Source: Epiperipatus broadwayi (Eukaryota; Onychophora; Udeonychophora; Euonychophora; Peripatidae). Taken from it: a DNA stretch of 64,000 nucleotides. The stretch spans positions 80,965 to 144,964 of the forward strand of contig JAQFVV010013358.1 of the NCBI GenBank assembly GCA_028023455.1, in the 5' to 3' direction. A program made the translations under genes and the position numbers. Shown here piece by piece: positions 46,870-56,949 of this stretch. Below the pieces are notes generated by a model. It ran no database searches. It was not told where the DNA came from and saw only the letters and a list, made by a program, of their open reading frames with translations. The first letter of the stretch is position 1. Each line of letters starts with the position of its first letter.

Positions 46870-47825
46870 ACCTTATATATATATATATATATAAGGTGGT
46901 GTGATTCTATTTTTATTGAAAGTCTTTTAGTTTATTAAGTAAAGTCAAACAGTTGTAAACAAAATTTGTGTTAAACTGCCATACCTGTGATAAAAATAAA
47001 GAAAAATGAATTTAAGTTTTAGTAACTGCTGTATTCTAAATTGTTTACAACAAAACAGTTATATAGTAAAGTCACTGGACTGTCACTATTGAACAGCTTG
47101 ATGGAAAGTTATAACACCTTGAAAATTGAAACATGTTATAAAATCAAGTTATACAATTGAATGCATTTCCTTAAGTTAATAGGTTTTCATGCAAAATAAA
47201 TTGTCCATGAGTAAGTGTTTGAATCTAAGAGGTATAAGTAGGCCATATTTTAAGCTTGTGAGGAGGGGAATCCAATTTTTGTAATAGTATTTGCTAATAA
47301 ACTTTATGCCACTGTGTTTTTTAACATGTCTAGCTAGAGAAAGTGAAGTTTTACTGTTTCTTCATGGGAGTACATTGGGGATAATTTCCATCTGATGCCT
47401 TAATCCCTGGAGCACCACAATATGAAATTCTACAACCATAGTCTACTGCAAGAAGAATGAGAAGACACAAGACTATCCCAGAAAAACTATCACCAAGTCT
47501 GAAGTCCAAACACCTACATTTCCAGTTGAAATAAATAACTGGTAATTTAAATCCAAAACCGCAGAGCTCTTTATTAATTGCTATTTAATTTCTAGTTGTT
47601 ATTTTAAAAGCTAGCTAAATGTAATTAAAATTTATCCTTGGATATAAATTGATTAACTTTAAAATGTCTAAACCATGTAATCTTGTAAATTATGTAACTT
47701 TCCTATCTATGCTTATAAGTTTATTTTATTAAATCAGATGTCTTATTCAATTCTAATTATCTATCATTGTGGTTGTGCTTATACTTTTCTCTATTATTCT
47801 AAATATAATTTGTATTTTTATATGT
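46531..47825. repeat. Dispersed 1.28-kb repeat, copy 1
   Basis: It aligns with 54210-55487 along its whole length, including CAGCCTGAGTA(C/T)CAA, TAAATACACATTACATTAATT, CTAAATTGTTTACAACAAAA, AGTTATAACACCTTGAAAATT, GCAGAGCTCT and AATGTCTAAACCATGTAATC. No coding frame is conserved between the two. It contains a (TA)n run and a palindrome that copy 2 has only in shortened form. Confidence 0.8.
46867..46900. repeat. Perfect TA-rich palindrome
   Basis: ACCACCTTA and TAAGGTGGT flank an alternating TA core, directly after a (TA)n run (46820-46866). It is capable of cruciform extrusion. The second repeat copy has only the right half (GGGTGGCATG at 54522). Confidence 0.8.
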
Positions 47826-48414
47826 CAATGCTTCAAAATAGTGAGCTTTTAAAGTTAGTAAAGTTGAGAGAAGATACAATCACGATTATCTTCATTGAAT
47901 TATTTCTTAATGTCACCATTTACATGTGCTGTTTCAAAATCCTATATTCAGAGTAATAACAAATTGCTTTGCACTCATTATTACTATTAAATATTTGTTT
48001 AATATAAATTCATGTGGTTCACTCATAAATCTTAACAATGACTTTAATTAATGTTAATGAGTAATGCTCTAACCTTAGAATGATGAGAAAATGGATTTAT
48101 TTGTTAAGATTTTAGTAAACCTTTTCAGATATACTTTTCTCTCCTTAATTGATTATTATGATGTAGATTGAAACATGCTAACAATATTGAAATATAATTA
48201 TTCCATAGATAATATAGATATATATGATGCTAGTCAAGAATTGGCTACTATTAGTTGAAATGATAAAGCTATCATTTCAGCACATCTTATTTTAAATGTT
48301 ATACCTTTATTGTTTGAGGGATCAGATATTTATTAAATAGAAATAATAATTAACATTTTGCTGCCTCTCTTAAAATGGGACTTTTGTAAGGCCATCCCAT
48401 TTTTTTTCTTTCAG

Positions 48415-48534
48415 GAAGATGCACCAATAAATGTGAAGTTGAATACCAGGCAAGCATGCCAGCCACCTGACTTCAATGTCAAAATGCTTGCAGTATATGA
48501 AGCAGGATGCTCAGTCCCAGGGTATCAGCATTGA
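48415..48534 (+). CDS. Candidate 3'-terminal coding exon, unknown protein
   Basis: A long pyrimidine tract and acceptor (TTTTTTTTCTTTCAG, ending at 48414) lead into 39 codons and a TGA. The peptide starts EDAPINVKLNTRQACQPPDF and continues NVKMLAVYEAGCSVPGYQH. The exon is clearly less AT-rich than its surroundings and uses a balanced amino-acid mix unlike the Asn/Lys/Ile-rich random frames here. I do not recognise the protein and see no upstream exon. It could be a real gene's last exon, a processed fragment or chance. Confidence 0.3.
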   Translation, partial: EDAPINVKLNTRQACQPPDFNVKMLAVYEAGCSVPGYQH

Positions 48535-50323
48535 TCACAAGAACCCCTGAACACAATTATCGAACCACAGGGTGACTCTATAATAATATTTGCCAATCCT
48601 ATAGAACTTATTGCTGATCTAGAGTAGCCAATTGTACCTCCTTTTGAATTTATATTCTGACTTAGTCTGAACCCTTCTCTTGATTCTAAGTTCAATCTAC
48701 CTCAGTTATCTGGTATATATGCTTATATATTATTTATAAATGTCGTTAGTATAAATGTTATAATGAATAATCTACTGATGTCTAGTGTAATTATTTATAA
48801 GAGTAACTATAACATTAAAAGAGGAGTTGGAATTTCATTATAGGCATAATGAAAATGATTATTTATGTATACACACACCTGTTAATATGTAAGATGAGTA
48901 ATTTGATAATGTTCTCATCTACTGTAATGCCTGTGTGCATTTACTATGCTTTAGATTATATCTTTTGTTAATATTTTTTATATACATCAACATTATATAT
49001 TTAAAGTAATTTGGTTTCAGTTTTCTCATTGCCTAATTTCAATCCAATTCAATCCTAGCTATTTATTTAATTTAGATGAGTGGTGTATGCATTGATCATG
49101 GATTATGAATGATACTCCAATACTATGCTGTTAATTGAGTAAATTGAATTAATTTATGTATAGGTAACCCCTGAGTCTCATGTTTTTTCCTGCCCTATGT
49201 CAGCCACAAAGAAATGGAAATTGAGTATAATCTCAGGTATGTCATTCATAGGGTATTGAGTCATGGAGCAGGGGTAACTGAGTTGAAGTCTGGTTGGACC
49301 CAGGATTTCACCATCCCACTCTGGTCAGTTTTGGTGTCTTTGCCTAAATTCTAGATTCTGTTAAGCAAATGTCTAAAACTTGAGCATTACATAAATTTTT
49401 CCCACTACATTTAGTGCTACCAACATAGGGCTTGAACTGTTTTACATGACCATGAACAGAGTGTTCCCCCCCCCCATAGGTAAGGCATTGTGGTGCAATG
49501 ATTAGATAGATAAAAAATGTCCACATTTGGCAATACCAGCATGAGGCTCGATTGAACCAGTCACATTCCTGGAACCCAGATATGAGTCACCCCACCTTTT
49601 AAAATTGTGTAAATAACACTCATACATGCATTAATGCATAGTAAGATTTTTATAAAGTAGTTGTGTAATCTTTCCCGTTCTTTGGTGATTGGCACCCAAG
49701 AGATGCTTGAACAAGCTATGAGTCATCCTCATATAAATTTGTCATCAAAGATAGAGAACTTTAGACTAAAAAAAGAGGGATCTGTGGGTTAAAATTAATT
49801 TTGTAATGAATTGGATTGAAAATGAGAATGAAACCAAAAAGGCAAGTTTTAAATTGTAAAAGCTATTCCAAATGTATTAAAAACCAGCACATATATTTAA
49901 CAAAATATATAATGGTACAATCATGAACTTTTTTAAGTTTATTTAGGATAAAAGCAGCTGGAAGAGAGAACAAAGGCATAGTGAGTAATATTTTATTACT
50001 ATTATATTATACCAACTTTTTTTATTATTCATATTTTAAAATGTTGGGCAGGTGCATAGAGAATAAAATTGTGTAATGGTGCAAAGTTATATGTATACAT
50101 AGAGAAGTGAATTGGCAGCACTAGACAGAGAAAGTTTAGGTAGGGTGAAACCTAGTAGGGCAGTGGACAGGTCATTTCTTAATTGGGAGCCAGCTATTAA
50201 GATACCTCAGATCCCATTTAAATGATGAGCTTATATCATTCAAGGATCTTTTCCTTTCCACACATTTATTAATCAAAACTAGCACCTCAATACCACCCTA
50301 ACCAAGATGTAGATTCATTGTGA
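48535..50323. other. Unassigned sequence
   Basis: Contains moderately GC-rich stretches at about 49170-49620 (with a run of ten C at 49467-49476) but no recognisable gene. A tRNA-derived SINE was considered for 49480-49600 but the promoter boxes do not fit. Confidence 0.3.
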
Positions 50324-52620
50324 CAATGGAGGTGAACCTATGGTGGCATGTGTGTCAGAGATGGCACATTTGAATTTTTTACAGGCACATGAACTATTTA
50401 TATATAATTTTCTTCAATAATTTTTTGGTTGCTAAGATCTGTACTAATAAAAATTTACTGTAAACTAAAGGAAAAATAAATAAATATAATATTATATTAG
50501 AATTCAATTTACAATTGAACTCTGATTAGAAGCAATAAATTATATTTTAAGTCATATAAAGTGGTACTGCTATACTGTAGTATCGTATTCTATAAACCTG
50601 TCAAATGATCCCAATAGAACTAGAAAGTAAACTCGGTAAAATATTTTATAACTCTTTGAAGTAAATTTTTTCCAAATCTAAAGTAAAAGTAATCAAATGG
50701 TTTTCTGTCCTAATCTATTTTCACCTAAACATGTTGGCCCCATTCATTTTTTAAATGTAATCAAAATCATGAACAAAGGAACAAAATGTGTAATCAAATG
50801 GCACCATCAAATGACATTTTTTTTGCTTGAAATTTTGCAGTAAAAGTGAAATGATAAATCTTGTATTTATAAAATTATTAAACCTCATTCAAATTTACTT
50901 TTAAATAAATTTGTTACCATTATATTAATATGACTAGTGAAAATAAAAGACAAAAATTATCAAACAGTAAGAAGTTCAAGATTTGTGGACTGATGAGTAA
51001 GAGATGATTAACAAAGGCATCAGGGTAGTATGTGTTTTATATTTTGGAACAGTTGTATTGAGAACATCATCGATAAAATGGCATTATGAGACCAATCATA
51101 AATCACTCTGTGAAAAAAGTAAAGATGAACAAAAATATATATATATTGCCCAAGCATTTACAAATATAAATATTCAATTAACATCTATAATGAAATTTAT
51201 CGAAAATCATTCAAATATAACTGCTGCTAGCTTTTTATTTCAAATGTATTTTCCAAACATAGGAAACCTTTTAATGATGGAGAATATATGAAGAAAGCTT
51301 GGATGAAATGTGCACCAGTTATTTTTGAAGATTTTGAAAACAAAGCAAAAATTATTCAGAGCGCAAAAAAATTATCATTGACTAGAAATACAGTTAAAGA
51401 ATGAATCCTGCAAATGGCTAACAACATAATTTACCAACAAAAAAGAGAGGTAAATATCTAGTTTAATTTCTCTCTGCCTTGATTAAAGTACGAACATAAA
51501 AAGATCAGCTCGTTTGGGTATTTTTATTTGCTATTGTGTTGGGAATAATATCAAAGAAGAATTGATCAGCTTAATCTCATTAACAACAACAATAAAAGGA
51601 ATAAATATTTGCAACATAGATGTTGCCAAAATTGTATCAGTAACTACACATGGTGTTTATGACGAAAAAAGAAAATAGTTTTCTCTCTTTATTTACCAAC
51701 CATATTGGACATTCAATTTTGGGTTTTCATTTCATTATGCATAAGCAGGTTTTATGCATGAAGGCCAGCTTTAAGCCATTGGATGATGTGATGAACATTG
51801 TGACTAAGTTAATCAATTTTATATGTACACATTGAGTGAGATAAATTCAATATACTATGGTTTATTTATGTACAACAATGTCCATGGTTAAATTGAAGAA
51901 AAGTTCTTCAAAGATTTATTGAGTGTTTAAAAAAAATAAAGACTGTTTTTATGTAATGAGAAAATCATTGAAAAATATAATGAATAAATGGATGTTGAAT
52001 GGCTTTCAAAATTAATATTTTTTTACTGATATGCATTCACATCTAAATGAATTAAATGTGAAATTGCAAGGCTGTAATAAGACAATTGTTGTCATGTTTG
52101 ATTTGATCAAAGCATTTGAAGTTAAATTACAAAAAATCAATCGTGATGTTATTTCTTACACCTTCAAATATTTTTAAAATAACTTCACAAACAACTTTGA
52201 ACTTATTTTCAAAAACTTTATTTCCATATATTAACCATATGAACAAATATATATAATTACATATTATACATTTCCTTTGTTTCAACTGTTTTTGCCCCAT
52301 TTCAAATCTAAAAAAAAATATTGATTGATTTAGAATCTCATACTGAAACAGGATCAAGTAAAATTGATGCAAGACTTTTGTGCTGTTATTCAATCGATAA
52401 TTGATGAATTTTCTTTAAGATTTACACAGTTCAGACAATTTTCAGATATATCAAAAATTTATTTTATACCCAGACATAACATCAATGGATAGTGTCAAAT
52501 TAGAAATTTTTGAATGGCTTGATTTTAATAATATGGAAATACAATCAGTCGATTTTTAATCCAGTTCTATGTGGAAACAGAAATTGGTTGACTTGAGGAA
52601 TGACAAATGAATCTAGTACA
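50324..52620 (+). mobile_element. hAT transposon remnant (GTF2IRD2-like)
   Basis: GGAGGTGAACCTATGG...GCATG.GTG(C/T)CAGAG.TGGCAC at 50324-50368 resembles the subterminal sequence of a common hAT group. A decayed transposase follows at 50938-52620. The opposite terminus was not found, and the link between terminus and transposase is an inference from proximity and orientation. Confidence 0.45.
50938..52620 (+). pseudogene. hAT transposase pseudogene with BED-type finger
   Basis: An N-terminal BED-type zinc finger is readable near 51020-51110 (VVCVLYFG, then IKWHYETNHKSLCEK). One cysteine of the usual C-x2-C is replaced by tyrosine, while the HYETNH histidines are kept. Downstream pieces in other frames include FHFIMHKQVLCMKASF and DDVMNIVTKLINFI (51720-51830), matching the H..IH.E.LC.K....HVM..V...VNFI block of GTF2IRD2-type transposases. 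FFTDMHSHLNELNVKLQG then follows (about 52018-52071), and VKAFEVKLQ-type sequence. It ends near 52590 with EF..RF..F-like residues. At least four frame changes and several stops: non-functional. Confidence 0.7.
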
Positions 52621-52911
52621 GCATGTACATTATAAAAAATGAGAAAATATGAACCAGATATAAATATTTGGCGTCCAATGTACAACAGCAAAAATCTCAT
52701 TAAATAATATCTATTTATGTTGATTTTATATGTTTGTTTCCAAAATTTTGTTTTAATTACTATTAATTCTTTACTATTACATTTTATTCAACATATGCTC
52801 TTTTAAATAAATATCGTTCACTTGTAATTAGCTTATTTAGAAATTTTATTTAATTATTATTGTTATTTTGTTTTATAAATTTTTTAAAAACTGCAATAAT
52901 TAAGTTGTTTG

Positions 52912-53110
52912 TGATGTTTTGTAAAAATATTTACATTGGTATTAGTATAAATTTGTGCACTCCAAAAAAAGTAGAAATATATTTTAGATCGTTTATGGAT
53001 AAGTGTTAGATTTAATTAAGGATTCAATTTATGTTAATTGCAATAAGAACATTGCGATCGATAAATTACAAGAAATATTTGCTGATTACAAATATTTCTT
53101 GATAAGAGAC
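52912..53110 (+). repeat. LTR remnant related to the mini-LTR element
   Basis: TGATGTTTTGTAAAAATATT, TTTGTGCACTCCA(A)AAAAA, TTTTAGATCG, a TTAATT...GCGATCGA block, AAATATTTGCT(G/A)ATTACAAAT and GATAAGAGAC occur in the same order and spacing as the first 190 bp of the LTRs at 18572 and 19296. Beyond about 53110 the match is lost. Probably a diverged solo LTR of a related family. Confidence 0.6.
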
Positions 53111-54209
53111 TAATTAATTAATGGAAGACTATAAATTACTTTATATGGAAATGAATTCCTAAGACACCAATTAATTAGCTTTAGTCCTAAAACATTATCG
53201 TATATGGAAATAAGTAATTAATTGTGGAATTAAAAGTTAACATGACTTCCATCTTATGATAAAAAATTATAGAGTAAGCAACAAAGTGTGTGGTTCATTT
53301 TGCAGAGATGTGGCAGTAATTTTAGTGAGTCTTCAATGCTCTACAGTGAAAATGTGTTCATGGCCAGAGCTGAACAGGCCCAAAGTGTTTGGAAAACTGG
53401 GGCCAGAGGAAACTGTCTGGATAACAGCTAGATGTAGAGAGTTGATTTTCCAGTAAATTTCCAATGAGCTTACCAAATGGATGGTTGCAGAGAGGCAGCA
53501 GCAATTGCACCTGAAAGAAGCTTGTAGTGATGGTTTCAGGGCTCTAGGATGAAGCCATATATGTTTGCATGCAGCTGAACTGGACCAGGGCCAAAGGGTT
53601 TGAAAAACAGGCCAGTACTAACCATCTTCAAAGCAGCCAGTCTTAAAGTGCATCAGGGGAAATGAATCAAGGAGAACAATATATATAGATTGTATGTGTG
53701 TAGCAATACTTCATCAAGAGAAGTTACCATAGGGAACTAGATATATATTTGTGTTGCAAGTGTAGCAGACTGTTTGCTATTCTTTTTATTGTTTTGTTTG
53801 TTGGTATTTGGAATGCTTGCATTTTGAGTACACAGCAGTTTACATTTTGATTGAATAACTATGGCACATCAATCATTCAATAAATATTTTTTGGAAATTT
53901 TTGGCATGCAAATGTAAAAAGGTTTTCCACCACTGCATTGGAATATTAACTTTCTGTATTATATATATTTTTTGACTTGTAAATATAATAACTATATGTG
54001 AATGGAAACTAAATCTTATTAGAACAATTGGTGTGGAAAGAATGCAACAGGCCACTAAAAAGAATAGAATAAAATAAAGGTTTTTTTGTCAGTACATCAT
54101 GTAAGTAGATAAGTCATTTAAATTTTTAATAATTTCATTTTGAGAGTCATGATTGTATTCATTCATTCATAAGTATTTTTGTTTGTCATAAGTTCAGGTA
54201 TATGGAATG
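53111..54209. other. Unassigned sequence, possibly continuing the LTR remnant
   Basis: About 53250-53720 is less AT-rich (for instance GGCCAGAGCTGAACAGGCCC) with internal similarity between GCTGAACAGGCCCAAAGTGTTTGG-type and GCTGAACTGGACCAGGGCC-type segments (53366-53390 and 53574-53600). No protein is recognised. Confidence 0.3.
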
Positions 54210-55487
54210 GTAATTCTTTATCCTTGTTTCATTTTCAGCCTGAGTATCAATCCTATCTGTGCTAGGTTCATACCTAACTAAAATAATTAAAATAGCTACA
54301 TAATGATATTATCATAGCTATATGTGTGTAACTATATATGTACATATGAATAAACCCTGTAAATACACATTACATTAATTATTACAGCAGATAAATTTTG
54401 GTTTGCTATTAAAAATATTATATTATAGATTTAATATGATAAAGTCAATTTATTAACTTATTTCATTTATGAATTGATATGTAGGTGTATAATCCAACCT
54501 ATATTGTAATATATATATAGGGTGGCATGATTCAATTTTTAGTAAAAGTTTTTTTACTTTTATTAATTCAAGTCAAATAATTGTAAACAAAGTTTGCATT
54601 TAACTGCCGCACCTGTGGAAAAAATGAAGAAAAATCCATTTATCTTTTATTAACTGTGGTACTCTAAATTGTTTACAACAAAATGGTTATATAGTAAAAT
54701 CACTGGACTGGCACTATTGAACAGCCTGCCTGGGGGAAAGTTATAACACCTTGAAAATTCAAACAAAAATGTTAAAATCAACTTGTACAATATAATGCAA
54801 TTCCTTGAGTTAATGGGTTTTTATGTGGAATAAATTCTCCATGAGTAGGTGCTTGAATATAAGAGATATAAATAGACCATAGTTTTAGCTTGTAATGAGG
54901 GAATCCCATTTTTGTAATAGTGTTTGCTAATATATTTCATGCCATTCTGTTTTTCAATATGTCTGGCTAGAGAAGGTGGTGTTTTTCTGTTTCTTCATGG
55001 GAGAATGGTGTACTTTACTGACATCTAATGGCTTAATCACTAGAGTACTGCAAGATAAAATTCTACAGCCATAACCTATTCCAAGAAAAGAAGATACCAG
55101 AAGACTGCCCAAGAAATACTATCACCAAGCCTGAAGTCCATACACCTATGTTTCCAGCTGAAATAAAATAACCAGTAATATAAATCCAAAACTGCAGAGC
55201 TCTGTATTAATTGCTATTTTATTTCTATTTCTTAATTTAAAAGCTAGCTAAATGTAATTAAAAGTAATCCTTGAATGTTCAAATTCTCACTTTAAACTTT
55301 ATATAAATTGATTAACTTTAAAATGTCTAAACCATGTAATCTTGTAAATTATGTAACTTGCCTACCTATGCTTACAAGTTTATTTTATTAAATCAAATGT
55401 CTTTATTCAATCATAATTATCTATCACTACAATTGTGCCTATACATTTCTCTATTATTGTAAATATAATTTATATCTTTATTAGGTA
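54210..55487. repeat. Dispersed 1.28-kb repeat, copy 2
   Basis: Same orientation as copy 1 at 46531-47825, diverged throughout by substitutions and small indels. Neither copy shows terminal inverted repeats or a target duplication, so a segmental duplication or an unrecognised transposon are both open. Confidence 0.8.
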
Positions 55488-55674
55488 CTTGTATACAAAA
55501 CATGCAATGAAGAGAAGATAGGTCTTTTCATATGTGTAAGTTTGTGATTTTAGAAAAAATGTTTTTGCAACTGACAAATATAAATCAAGCCAAATAACTC
55601 CACTCAAAGCAGATTTTGAAAAAGAAAATCACCTTTTTCATTCTACATTACAAAGTGTATTTTCTTTTAATCAT

Positions 55675-55916
55675 AATATTACACATGTGAAAAGGACTAT
55701 TTTCTCTTGGTTGTGACTGAAAGAAAATAAACCATGAAAAATGTGTCCCAAATAACAGATAGTATTGCCACATGTAAAGTGTTGAATAATGCAAAAATAT
55801 TACACATGTGAAAAGGACTATTTTCTCTTGGTTGTGACTGAAAGAAAATAAACCATGAAAAATGTTAACCAAATAACAGATAGTATTGCCACATGTAAAG
55901 TGTTGAATAATGCAAA
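55675..55916 (+). repeat. Near-identical 121-bp tandem duplication
   Basis: Units 55675-55795 and 55796-55916 both start AATATTACACATGTGAAAAG. They differ at only a few positions (GTGTCCC against GTTAACC in the middle), so the duplication is recent compared with everything around it. No coding content. Confidence 0.95.
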
Positions 55917-56949
55917 GAAAAAATCCTATTTTTTGTTCTCATTCAAAAGTTTGTAGTTAAAATGTTATTCTTTGCTTATAGACTTTGCTTGATTCTCTTT
56001 ATCGAATGGCTTACTACTTAGGATAAAAATTCGGCTGATATGTTTATTTATGTGCTTTTATATTCTTATTAAATTTCATTAAATTCTTTAATTTCAATTG
56101 TATCTGGAATAGATTTTAAATATGCATTGAAAATATGTGAAATGTATATAAGATTAAAATGCCTTTCGTGGAATTCCCAATAGTTTTACAAAACATCTTA
56201 CAAACTTCAGCAGGTGATGATATTGAAAAAAAGTTTCTTTTCAGATGTCATCTATAGTATCTATTTTTGTAAAAACTAGAATTATTTAGAATAAGATTTT
56301 TTTTTTTACTTTTCCTATTTGTTAAACAATTTGATAATTTGGGCTTTTTTTCCAAGTGAAAACTGACCTGGATATTACTTCACTAATTGTGTATTCAATC
56401 TGGGGTTCAAATCTAAGGCAGTTAATTCTATCACAACAATCTCTCAGCCAATCTAGCTAGTATTCTTTACTACAATCAACAAGAAAGAAAAACAACAAGC
56501 CACCCTTCTCCCATTTGTCAGTTGCAAAAATTTTATGTTTATTTTTTAAAATCTGCTTGGATTGCTGATATTTTACATTCTTTAGATTTGACAATTTACA
56601 CAAGCCTTTTTTCACCAAGGAAAAATCAACAAGACTGAATATGTTTATAGTTGTGAATTATTACCATTTTGTGTATTTACCAAGGATAGGTTTCTGAAAA
56701 TTTCAGTTTCCATATGCGGTAAGAAAATTTTTACAATTTCTATTTATTTATTAGGCAGTTTGAATTTCTTCATTTTTTCAATCTAATCATGTGACATGAT
56801 GTGATGCACCATGACTTCTCCTTATATGGAGTCATGAATCTCTCAGCAACTATGTTTAGAGAAACCTGTTAGCCACTTTACCTTCCATTTCCATTCCCAC
56901 CCTAAGTTTTCCCATAATCTGCTCCATCCCATTTCCATAACATAATCTT
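55917..56949. other. Unassigned AT-rich sequence
   Basis: No gene or element is recognised. GGGTTCAAATCT near 56402 resembles a tRNA B box by chance, but no cloverleaf can be drawn around it. Confidence 0.35.

Noticed and set aside
49480-49600. Possible tRNA-derived SINE (GGTGCAATGATTAGAT and a GGCTCGATTGAACC block)
   Set aside because: The A- and B-box spacing and consensus do not fit, there is no poly-A or tail repeat, and no second copy is seen.
56395-56460. GGGTTCAAATCT resembling a tRNA T-arm
   Set aside because: No acceptor, D or anticodon stem can be drawn on either strand.
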